From: Branchinecta lynchi
Lineage: Eukaryota > Arthropoda > Branchiopoda > Anostraca > Branchinectidae
Assembly: GCA_023053575.1 (NCBI GenBank)
Contig: JAKZAP010000010.1
Coordinates: 16,924,628 to 16,988,627 of the forward strand
Length of the DNA: 64,000 bases
Reading direction: 5' to 3'
Each line of letters opens with the position of its first letter. The stretch's first letter is position 1. A program made the translations under genes and the position numbers. Under the pieces are notes generated by a model. That model searched no databases. It worked only from the letters and a program-made list of their open reading frames with translations, and was not told the DNA's origin. This document shows positions 44,501 through 56,307 of this stretch, one piece after another.

Positions 44501-47500
44501 CTTCTCCACTTTTTGTCTGGGCGTTTCAGATACTACCGCCCAACGCCCAGAACCAGACTTTATTAGGTCATTTGACTTTTCACAAATTTCACTGTGGGTG
44601 TTGATTTGGTGGACATTTAAAAAAAAAAGTTCTTTGGCATTTTAAGCACTGCCACCCATTACCGCCCAACGCCCCATAATTTGGTGTTGGGCGTTTTTGG
44701 GTGGTCGGGCGGTGGGCGAAAACTTCAAGCTGGTTTCACAAGATCCTACCTCAGACAAGATTTCAAATTTCCAAAGAAGTATTTCCTTGAGAATAATCAA
44801 TCTGGCTTAAGAAGGAACCAACAAATATGAAATGTAGCAGTTGGGAAAGGAAGAAGAAAGTTGCAGAGGGTCAGTGCCAGTCAGTGGATCCTGGGACTAT
44901 AACCAGTAGAGGAAGAAGATATGATAAAGATAGGGTAACTCAACTATCCTAGTTCCCAAACAATTTTCACATTTACTGGCAGATTTTTTTTAAAAAAATT
45001 GCAAGAAATTTTCCAGAGCAGATAGAAGAAAACTCTTATCAACTGATCATTCGTTGTAAGACTGGCTTACTTACTGGTACATGCCACCTTTCTAGTTTGA
45101 AGCGGATGGTCGTAATAGTACTTTTTCAGAACTATAGTATCATTTCTCAGTTTCTGAACGCCTAGAGATCAGAAAACGTTCGGAAACCAATGTTCGGAAC
45201 CCATGTTCCAGTTCCCAAATTTTTTGTCTCAGTTACGGAACTTAGAATCAAAACCGAAACTGATTGTCGGTTCAGTTTCCAAACAGAAAACTGTGTCTTC
45301 ATACCCGCAGCACCTGGGTAACACTAATTGAAGGTTAGCTGTGTTCGTATTCGTCATTCCAACCATTGTTTTACTACAAGCATATTTTTGATAACACTGT
45401 GTATGTACGGCGTTAGACTGCCGAGAGTAAGATATTTTCTTTATTCGGTTGAACTTTGTCGTTAAAGAAACGAAAAACTAAGGTGGAAAGTAAGTTTCAG
45501 TATTTTGGATCGGTAAGTAGGTGCAAAATTTCAGTATTCTAAAAAAAAAAAAATTATTAACCAAGTTTAGTTTTTCTCCAACAGGTATGTAATGTATATC
45601 CTCCTATTGCACACGGTAAGTATTATTACAATATTCTTCACACAGAAAATTAGTGGTGGAAATGGGAGGATGATATGAAGTCGTATCAGCCTCCAGAGAG
45701 GATGACATGAAGTCATCAGCTTCCAGAGAGGATGATATGAAGTCATCAGTCTCCAGAGAGGACCTCTATTCAATGAAATTATAACACGAGGCCTACTGAA
45801 TACACAAGGGCCACAAGGCCTACTGAATTTCTGGTCTTCACCTGACTTTTTCCATAGTATGGACCAAGCACAGAAAACCAAAAATATCAATTCAGAATGT
45901 AAGATCTTCAAAACTCGAACCACTTGATCAAGGAATTATAAACAGTACCGATAAGTCGTTTTTTAGCTAGATTTCATATGAATTAATATTCCGGAATGAA
46001 AACAGATTTATTGTAGTTTTCAACCCTATCTCATCCGTAAATTAAATCTTGGCTTACTTCTGGAGCAGGCTTGGTACTTGTACTTCAGTAAAACATAGAA
46101 GTACTTGGCACAACACTTCCCAGAACGTTCATCCCACATATTCTTCTCGTTCGGATTCATTGACCATACGTTCGAGAACTGGGATTGTTTTTCCGAATGA
46201 TTCTTCTTCGACCGTTCGGGTACCTGAAATTTGTCGTTCGTATCGACGTCTAGTCTTTTCTTTTTCTTTAAAGCCTGAACAATAAGCAAAATAACTTGAT
46301 ACACGATTTATTAGAGCGGTCCTAGGCGATGAAACTAAAAAACGGGCGGAAACCACAGAAATAGGGATTCGAGGATTTCGTTCGGAAACTCGAAAACGCA
46401 TGCAACCAGTTTCCCAACGAGAGTACCCTCGGCAAAAATTGTATAACTATGTTATACGATGCGACATCAATAAAATGTGATATACGTTTTGCAGAGAAAG
46501 ATGCCCTCTTTCGAATGGTGTCAAAATTTTTAATTTAAAGACTTAGCAAAACGGAAGCAAACTAATTGCAGAAGACCTCTTTCCAAGTATCAGATTTACT
46601 TTCGGGTTCTTTTATTCTTTTCGAGTGCGAGTTGACGAAGGAACGGAACGAGTAAGGACAAAAACGCACGATTACTGAATGAAAATAAGCGCGAATTTCA
46701 AAATTTTATCCGAGCGTGCAAGCAGCAGCTAGAGGATTTTGATTTTTTTTCCGAACATCGAACTCATTGAGAGGTAGGACGTTCGGGAACTAGGATAGTT
46801 ACCCTACTGCTTCCACGCTGGGATAAAATTTTGAAATTGGCGCTTATTATCATTCAGTAGTGGTGCGATTTTGTCCTTACTCGTTCCGTTCCTCCGTCAA
46901 CTTGCACTCGAAAAGAATAAAAGAACCCGAAAGTAAATGTGATACTTAAAAATAGGTCTTCTGCAATTAGTTTACTTCCGTTTTGCTAAGTTTTTAAATT
47001 AAAATTTCGACACCATTCGAAAGAGGGCATCTTTCCCTGCAAAACGTATATCACATTTTATTGATGTCGCATGCTATAACACATTTATACAGTTTTTGCC
47101 GAGGGTACTATCGTTCGGAAACTGGTTGCATGCGTTTTCGAGTTTCCGAACGAAATCCTCGAATCCCTATTTCTGTGGTTTCCGCCCGTTTTTTTAGTTT
47201 CATGGCCTAGGACCGCTCTAATAAATTGTTTTATCAAGTTATTTTGCTTATTGTTCAGGCTTTAAAGAAAACGGAAAGACTGGACGTCAATCCGAACGCC
47301 ACATTTCTGGTCCCCGAACGGTCGAAGAAGAATCGTTCGGAAAAACAATCCCGGTTCTCGAACGTACGGTCTATGAATCCGAACGAGAAGAATATGTGGG
47401 ATGAACGTTCTGGGAAGTGTTGTGCCAAGTACTTCTATGTTTGACTGAAGTACAAGTACCAAGCCTACTCCAGATGGGCCCCATAAGCCAAAATTTAATT

Positions 47501-50500
47501 TTCGGGTAAGATAGGGTTGAAAACTACGATAAATCTGTTTTCATCCCGGAATATTAATTCATATGAAATCTAGCGAAAAAACGACTTATGGGTACTGTTT
47601 ATAATTCCTTCCTCAAGTGGTTTGAGTTTTGAAGATCTTACATTCTGAATTTTTATTCAAACAATGTTTTCAACGGATACGTCAACTACGATTCTTCATC
47701 AGCGATATTTCGACCCTTCTTGGCAAGGGTCCTCGTCAGGCTGTCAATCCTCTGGTTCACCTTCGGGGAAGGAAACAAACCTGTAAGATTACAGGTTTGA
47801 GATTACAGGTTTGACAGCCTGACAAGGACCGTTGCCAAGAAGGGCCGAAATATCGCTGATGAAGAATCGTAGCTGACGTATCCGTTGAAAACATTGTTTG
47901 AATAAATGTTTCAAAGTCAGCTTGGGCTCAAAGAATATTCATTCTGAATTGATCTTTTTGCTTTATTGTGCTTGGTCCATACTATGGACAAAGTCAGGTG
48001 AATACCAGAAATTCGGTAGGCCTTGTCTATTCAGTAGGCCTCGTGTTGTAACTTCGTCGAACAGAGATCCTCTCTGGAGACTGATGACTTCATATCATCC
48101 TCTCTGGAAGCTGATGACTTCATATCATTCTCTCTGGAGGCTGATACGACTTCATATCATCCTACCATTTCCACCACTAATTTTCTGTGTGAAGATTATC
48201 GTAATAATACTTACCGTGTGTCATAGGAGGATATACATTACATACTGTTGGAGAAAAACTAAACTTGGTTAACAATTTTTTTTTTTACAATACTGAAATT
48301 TAGCGCCTAATTACCGAACCAAAATACTGAAACTTACTTTCCACCTTAGTACGTCGTTTCATTAAAAATGAATGAAATGGCAGTTCAACCGAACAAAGAA
48401 AATATCTTACTCTCGTCAGTCTAACGCCGTACATAAACAGCGTTATAAAAAATTTGCTTGCAGTAAAACAATGGTTGGAATGACGAATACGAACACAGCT
48501 AACCTTCAACTAGTGTTACCCAGGTGCAGCGGCTATGAAGTCACAGTTTGCTGTTTGGAAACTGAACCGACAATCAGTTTCGTTTTGATTCTAATTTCGG
48601 TAACAGAGACGAAAAATTTGGGAACTGGAACATGGGTACCGAACATTGGTTTCCGAACGGTTTTCTGATCTCTTGGCGTTCGGAAACTGAGAAATGATAC
48701 TATAGTTCGGAAAAAGTACTGTTACGACCATCCGCTTCAAACTAGAACGGTGGCATGTACCAGTAAGTAAGCCAGTCTTACAACGAATGATCAGTTGATG
48801 AGAGTTTTCTTCTATCTGCTCGGGGAAATTTCTTGCAATTTTTTTAAAAGAAATCTGTCAGTAAATGTGAAAATCGTTCGGGAACTAGGATAGTTACCCT
48901 ACTAGATTGAAATTGAAAGGTTTACATATTGGATAAATAAATATTGCTTCAATATTTCTAGTTAAACACATTCTTTTTTTCAAACAAGATCAGCCCATTC
49001 TAACCTTAGCTCAAATTCCTTAACGGGACTTACAAAATGATGAAAAAGGTAGTTGCCAAACTCATGACTATTGAAAAAAGTCATGTTTTGCCTCTTGACT
49101 GTCAGGACAGCATATACGTTTCATTTTAACATTTTTGGGGCAACATTCAAGGTAGTGTAAAAACGACGTCCGGTACCCGTCCTGTATTGGAGGTTGAGGA
49201 TCTCATGCCATGAGTCATGGCCTGTTCATTAACTCTTAGTGAGTGGCCACTCTCAGTATTATCATTGTATAGGCTAGGCATTAGAAGAGAAAACACTGGG
49301 TTTGAAATAGGAGAAGAGGCCTTTTCTTAAATTTTCTGATCCTGTTGAGGCCTGTGCTGAGTACAGCAGAGCGATGCTTAAGTGAATGTTTGTTGAAATT
49401 TGACTTTGGCATTTTCATGCTGCTGAATAGATATTTGGATCTTCATTCTACCGTTTAGCCAAAAACTGCACTGTTCACATTAAAGTAACTGTTCACAAGT
49501 TCACATAAACATACCTCTACTGTACAGTAGAGGTATGTTTATGTGAACTTGTGAACAGAACAAATAAGCTATGCTTATTTGAATATCTATCTCAGTTTTT
49601 CTATATTTTGGATTTTGATTGCTTATAAAACAGTAAAATAGAGAGAGAAAATAGCAAACTTGATATCAGTGAACAGCGAACTGTTTTCTGGCACGAAAGT
49701 ATTGAAACAATTGTGCTTGTATAATTTCTTGAAAACTTCTCCTTATTCTGTTTGCAGGTTTGAATGAACTTGCAGTAAGATAAAGAAATTTGTGTAGACA
49801 TTTGTTGTGTTGGGATCGAAATCCAACGTTGAGCGTTGGATCAAAATTTATGCCTTGACGAATAGGAGGGTACATGAATTGACAGGTGGGAGGGCACATG
49901 GGAAAGGCCACAGAATTAAGCCCTTCAGCATAGTACATTGAAATACACTGTTAACCACAGTTTATCTTCAAATAACCGTCTAAACCAATTCAACTGTGTC
50001 ATCAGAATCAACCCCACACAGACCATTTCTAAAACATGGTCTCTAGAAAAGAAACAATTAAGATGTGTACATTTTGTCTATATCCTTAGTTAAGTCAACC
50101 AGTATCTCCTATAACAAGAGCTACGAGCTCATATGGCACTTGTTACAAGTAGGTTTTACAAGAAAGTAGAAGAGAACTTTACAAAACACCCCGCCATCCA
50201 AAAATGCGGTCAGACATAGAATTAGGATATCTAGTTTCACTCAAGTCTGAAAATTTCCGACATCACCTGCAAGCTATCACCATCCTTCCAAGTTTCAACC
50301 CAGGAAATCCACTCTCTATGTCCCTAGACGTGCCCAAGATTTCCGGTACCCCCTTCCAACTTCCCATATACCGCGGCAGAATCAATCTTGTCCGGAGTCC
50401 TAACTGGATCATGCGAAGCATTTTCTCTTACCACCTATCTTTCACTTGAATTGGAGCATTTTTTGGGGAACTTACGGTAAATCTCCCTCACCCCCACCAT

Positions 50501-53500
50501 GGTCTGATCTGGTTCGAACCTTGAAATATGTCATCTAGGGCAGATTACCTTTGTGCCTTCCAAGTTTCATTCAAATCATTCCACTGTTTGACCATTATAC
50601 GAGCCACAAAAGTTCTGGGACTCCCCTTCCAGCTCCACCAGCTCCATCAAGTTTGAATGGAATTGGAGTAGAACCTATCTGAAAATATCCAAGTCCCGCT
50701 CCCCCCCCCCTTCGTGGGACGGATCCTGTCCGTACGCCAAATAACAAATCAAGGTCACATAAACTCGACACTGTCCGACTTGCATCCTATTTTGTCCATC
50801 CGTTTGGTTTTTGTGCATGTCAAACAAATTTAGCACACCCCAATGATTGTTGGATGGGGAAAACGACTATTCTCAAGTCAGTCTGTTCGGGTCCCTGATA
50901 CGTCTTCCAAGTTCTATCGTCCTAGAACATCGGGAAATTCCGAACTTGCAGGATCGCCCGAATTCACCCCCCCCCCCTCAACTCCCCCACAGTGTCCGAA
51001 TCTGGTCCGGTTTTGTCAACAATGTATGTAGGACTTGCGCTTGTTCTCCCCACCAAGTTTCATCCCGATGCCTCTATTCTGAACGTTTCCCAAGATTTCC
51101 GGTTCCCCCCTCCAGCTGGCTCCGCTCCCGCCAAAGTCACCGGATCCGATCCGGATTTGAACTTGGTCGTCTGAAACCAGAGATGGGCGAATACGAATCC
51201 GGGTTCGAATCTTCTGCCAGTCAGGCTGGATTCAGACTCGGACTCGGATTCGAAACCCTCAACCTTACGAATCCACTCAAATTTCTAGTCTACATTCTTC
51301 AGTTTCCGTCTCCCAAATTTTACACAGTGAATTTATGCAAGCCACCTTTTTGATCTCCGCCACCAGGCATCCTCATTAATTTGTCACGTTATCCAATTAC
51401 CTTAGATATTAGTGCTTTTTCTCGCCTCTCATTTTTAAATTATAACCAATGTAGGGTATATGATTTGATTTTTGTTAGGGTCGGGTTCCAATCCGGATTC
51501 GATTCCGGATTCGTTTCCGGATTCGAATCCTCAGCATGAAGTAGTGGATTCGGAATCGGATTCGTACCTAGCCCTGGATTCGGATTCGAATCCTTTCATG
51601 GTCGGATTCACCCGTCGCTTGTCTGAGATTCGGTGTCTTTCCAAATATCAAGTTTCATTAAGATCCGGTCACCCGTTGGAAAGTTATAAATATCACAAGA
51701 TTCCGGATTCCCCCTGCTTACACTCCTCCCCAGACAACATCTGAGACGATAGCTCCTTCCACTTGCCTAGTTTCATTCAAATCTAATCTTCTGTTCACAA
51801 ATTGCCCGTGCCACTAGATTGCGGATTAATAATCCCTCCACTCCTCCCAGGATGGTCGGGTCTAGGAAACGACTATTCTCAAGTCAATGTGTTCGTCCTG
51901 GCTCCTGACACGCCTACAAGTTTCATCGTCCTAGCACATCAGGAAGTACCGAACTCGCGCGATCACTAGAAATCCGCCCCCCCCTCCCCAACTCCCCCAT
52001 AGTGCCCGAATTCCGTACTATTATGTCAATGACGTATCTAGAGCTTGTGCTTGTTCTTCCACCAAGTTTCAGCCCGATCCCTCCACTCTAAGCGTTTCCA
52101 AAGATTTCTGGTTCCCCCCTCCAATCTCCTCCCGATGTCACCGGATCCGGTCCAGAGTTAAAATGGGACATCTGAGGCACCAGGTATTTCTGAATATCAA
52201 AGTTTCATTTAAATGAGATAACCGGTTCAATAGCTGAGCGTGTGACTAGATTCCGGATTCCCCATCCCTACCCCCCCCCCCCACGATGGTCGGATGGGAG
52301 AAACAACATTCTCAAGTCGAAATGTTCGGGTATCTGAAAAGCCTGCCAAGTTTCATCGTCCTAGCACATCAGGAAGTACCGAAGTCGTGGGATCACTAGA
52401 AATTCGGACCCCCCCCCCCCAACTCCCCCACAGTGAACGGATCTGGTCCGGTTATATTGATCAGGTATCTAGGGCTTGTGCTTGTTCTTTCGACCAAGTT
52501 TCATCCCGATCTCTCCGCTCTAAGCGTAAACATGCTTGACTGGTAGAAGCTTCATCTTTCCGGAGAAGCTCCAACCCACTTGCGTAGCAACTTGCTCTTG
52601 CCTTTCTGTTTTTCGAATGAATTGAAACCTATGAAACAGCCCCCCCCCCCCCCCCCCTCCCAGCGTAATCGCGGTGTTTTGGTGCAATAAACCTAAATGA
52701 GCTTCTTTGCATTAGTAGTTGGGTCTGAAACCGTAATATTTTGAGTAATATGTTACGGGAATATTGCAGTTGATCGGAAGTTGATTTAGTTTATTGTTTA
52801 GATGGGGCAGAAAATACTGACAGGGGCCTCCAGAAAGCGGCCCGCCTCGGGCCATCCATTATCGCACCGGTTACATGAACCGATCCCACCTACGATCTCC
52901 TTCGGGGCGAGTTCCCAAGATTTCGGGTTGCCCCTTCCAGCTCCCCCCCCATGTCACTGGATCCGGTCCGGATTTAAACTGGGATGCCTGAGACACGAAG
53001 TCTTTCTATATCTCAAGTTTGATTGAGATCCGGTTACCCGTTCGTAAGTTAGAAATACCTCCGGATTCTCTCTCCCTGCAGCCCCTGATTTTCATCGTCT
53101 TAGCACATCAGAAAGCACCGTACTCGCGTGATCACTAGAAAATCGCCCCCCCCCCCCCCTCCCCCAACTCCCTCAAAGTGAGTCGGTCCGGTTGTATCAT
53201 TCACTTGTCTAGGACTTGTGCTTGTTCTTTCCACCAAGTTTCATCCGAATCTCTCCGCTCTAAGCGTTTTCCGAGATTTCCGGTTTCCCCCTCCAACTCC
53301 CCAAGTGTCACCGGATCTGGTCTGGATTTAAAATGGGACGTGTGATGCACGAAGTCGTTCAATATATCAAGTATCATTAAGATCCCATCACCCGTTCGTA
53401 AGTTAAAAATAACTAATTTCTCCGGATTCTCCTCCCTCCACCCCCCCCCCCACACCCCCCAGATGGTTGGATCGGGGAAGCGACTATTTCAAATCTAACT

Positions 53501-56276
53501 GATCCGGTCCCTGCCAAGTTTCATCGTCCTAGCTTATCTGGAAGTGCCAGAACTAGCGAAAGCAGGACAGACGGACCGACAGACGGACATAAATTGCGAT
53601 ACAAAGCCTGGGAAGACAGAAACACCTGAAATATCTTCCTAATGCATGCGCACAGACATGTGAAACTTCTGTACAATGTCGGTCGGTCTTCTTTTTATGG
53701 AATTTCTCGCTCGAATTTGGATTCTAAAATGCCAATGGCCGAACCAACCTGAGACCTGCCAGTCAGGATCAACCCTGGTCTCGCTATACCATAATTTATA
53801 TGAATACAAATTCAAATTCATATAACCTAGCAGTAAAAATTGCTAGGTGGGCTATATGTTTTACTGTTTTCATTGACAACTGTTCACTATTATTCAACTT
53901 TCAAATAAGCATACCTCTACTATAGGCTACTTGCTAGTAAGCTTCTGCAGCCTTTATTACCTGTCTCTTCTAGCGAATAAATAAAATTACCTCATACCTG
54001 TGTCTCTTCGTTACTACTTGCTAATACGGTTCAACCCGACAATCATCAGTCCTTATAATCATCACTCTAGGATGGACTGTCAACAGTTTAGAATTGTTTT
54101 CATGATCATCTTTGCTCCTCGTCGTACTTAAATTAAGAAGTATTTTCATTTCAGGCACTACCTTGTACAGGGACCAGAGAACAGTCCATATGATGGTGGG
54201 ATGTATCATGGAAAACTTGTTTTTCCTGCTGAGTTTCCCTTCAAGCCTCCTAGCATATACATGATCACCCCTAATGGAAGGTACTGTACCAAATCCTTCA
54301 AGTAGAAATAATAATAAGAAGATTGTAATTAGTCGTAGGCTACCATTCAGATCCTGACACTCATTGAAAGGCAAATAACTAAAAGAACTTAAACTTGGCT
54401 TAGGCCTCAATTGGGTCCTTTCTCAAACCCAGTAAGTTTAAAATTTTTTTTGTAATACAACACAAATTGTGGCTTGAGGCCAGATGGAGTGTTGAATAGG
54501 TAAAGATAAATTGTTAAAATGTCACTGTACAAACTTGAAACTGGAGCGGCTTGACCCCATTTACGTTTATTTTGTGCAGAAGCAGTAAAGTTAAAGCTTG
54601 AACTTAGTCTAAAGTAAAATATTTCTTACACAGAGAACATTGAATAAATAATGAATACTCTGACTGTTTATCATAATCTACTTCTGATAATCTGGAACAA
54701 AATAAACGGAAAAAAATTGAAACTCATTTATAGACTGTGAAATGACCGAATTTAGGGATACAGTATTTATTTCGATACCTTTCAGCGCGATAGGAGAGGG
54801 GATCCAGCCTGGGAACTTGATTCGCATACGGTCTTTGCGGGCGAACACGTTTGGGTTGACTTCACTTCTGACATTTTACTTCTTGGCGCATAAAATTGTC
54901 GTGACCGGATCACCAGAGATGGGAGCACGAACCTTTCTCGTAAGAATGCTAGCAAGCTTCTTTAAACTATCCTATTTTCGTCGGGGGGGGGGGGGGCAAG
55001 CCCAAAGTTTACCGACAAGACTTGACAATATACCGACAAAAGGCGCGAAGTGGCAACGGCGCACATTCCCCGAGAAGGCCTCACGGAAACGTTGTAATAA
55101 TAAATTGTAAAATATTATTTCAGATGGTTATCAGAGATGGGTGAATCCGAATCCGGAATCAGACTCGAATCCGGGTTTCGTTCTTTCGGCTGAATTCAAA
55201 TCCGGATTCGAATCTTCTGCATGTCAGGCTGGATTTGGACTCGGTTCCAAACCCTGAATCTTACGAATCCGCTCAGTTTTAATCTTTTCCCAATTTTTAC
55301 ACACTGTGATTTAGGTTTTTGTGCTTAACGAGCCCCAAAATCGTTCCTGAGCCTCGGTTTTGTTGCATGCTGCAGATCCACTTCTCGTCCGATTCTGGAC
55401 TGATTCTTTCTACACCCGTTTTTGCATTGCAGTGCTTCTGAGGAAGACGGCAGCGCTTCTCGAGAATCACGGACTTGCTCATCGACCAAGTCGAAAACGC
55501 ATATTGTGCAAAAGCAAAGAAGTGCTGCAGCAGCGACGCGGCAGCGCTATTGCAGCAAGAACGGGGCTCTGGTTGCGAAGAGGAAACCGATACCATAGCA
55601 ACCACACATAAAAACTTTGAAAAATGGTTTATATCGCCCAATTTATATCATTTGCCTTAGGCAGCAGTACTTTTTTTTTATCACCTCTTGATTTGTAAGC
55701 TATAACCTATTACATGATTTGACTTTTCTTATGGTCGGAATCGAATCCGGATTCGAATCCTCAGCATGAACAGGTAGATTCGGAATCGGATTCGCACCTA
55801 GCCCTGGATTCGGATTCGAATCCTTTCATGATCGGATTCGCCCATCTCTGATGGTTATGTAATGAAAATTTCTGAATCTGTGATTCACTCCCTGGCATCT
55901 ACGGTTACCCCCTGCGACGAACAGCATACCATGCAGTGAGTAGTCTCGCAAACCAGAAAAGTCGTGGTATACACTGCATTGTAGAAGCACTGCACCACTT
56001 AAAGATTTAGTCTGCTGTCTTTTTCACTTGCAAACTTAGCTACTGTATTATGGAGCTTGCAGGCTTTGGCTCTTAGAAACTTGGAAAATTGGAGGGTACA
56101 CGGTTCATGGGCCCTTGATAGACCCGAACCGGACCGAACGTCAGTGGTGCTGGGGGTATCGGATATTTTTGGAAGTTCTGTTGTTCGAGCGACACTTGAT
56201 AGGAGCGGATAGGAGTAGGACCGGATACCATAGATGTGCCATTTATCTGAGCGAATCACTTCCAGCCACAGTGTGT

Positions 56277-56307
<31 letters not shown>

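Larger units (their letters stand above)
47652..47939. mobile_element. Small element with inverted hammerhead-containing ends
   Basis: 288 bp, flanked by exact 11-bp repeats CATTCTGAATT (47641-47651, 47940-47950). The matching place in the left arm of the surrounding inverted repeat (near 45890) has a single CATTCTGAATT, an empty site. Both halves carry 'caacggatacgtcarctacg' / 'cgatatttcg' blocks in opposite orientation. Probably a non-autonomous Penelope-like or retrozyme-like element. Confidence 0.85.
44932..48902. mobile_element. Giant inverted repeat (arms ~1.8 kb)
   Basis: Left arm 44932-46725 and right arm 46808-48902 pair along their whole length. Examples are 'tagttcccaaac..ttttcacatttactg', 'ggtacatgccacc', the 'ccagagaggatga' triple, 'cgacttatcggtactgtttataattcct', and 'ttcaaaattttatcc'. 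After removing a 288-bp insertion (47652-47939) and one copy of its target duplication from the right arm, the arms are about 1794 and 1796 bp. The 82-bp loop itself repeats the terminal 'gttcgggaactaggatagttaccct'. No transposase or clear target duplication. Confidence 0.88.

Noticed and set aside
45567..46401. ORFs in the large inverted repeat (for example 45567-45923 and 47898-48272)
   Set aside because: Mirror-image frames appear in both arms simply because the DNA is an inverted repeat; no protein family recognised.
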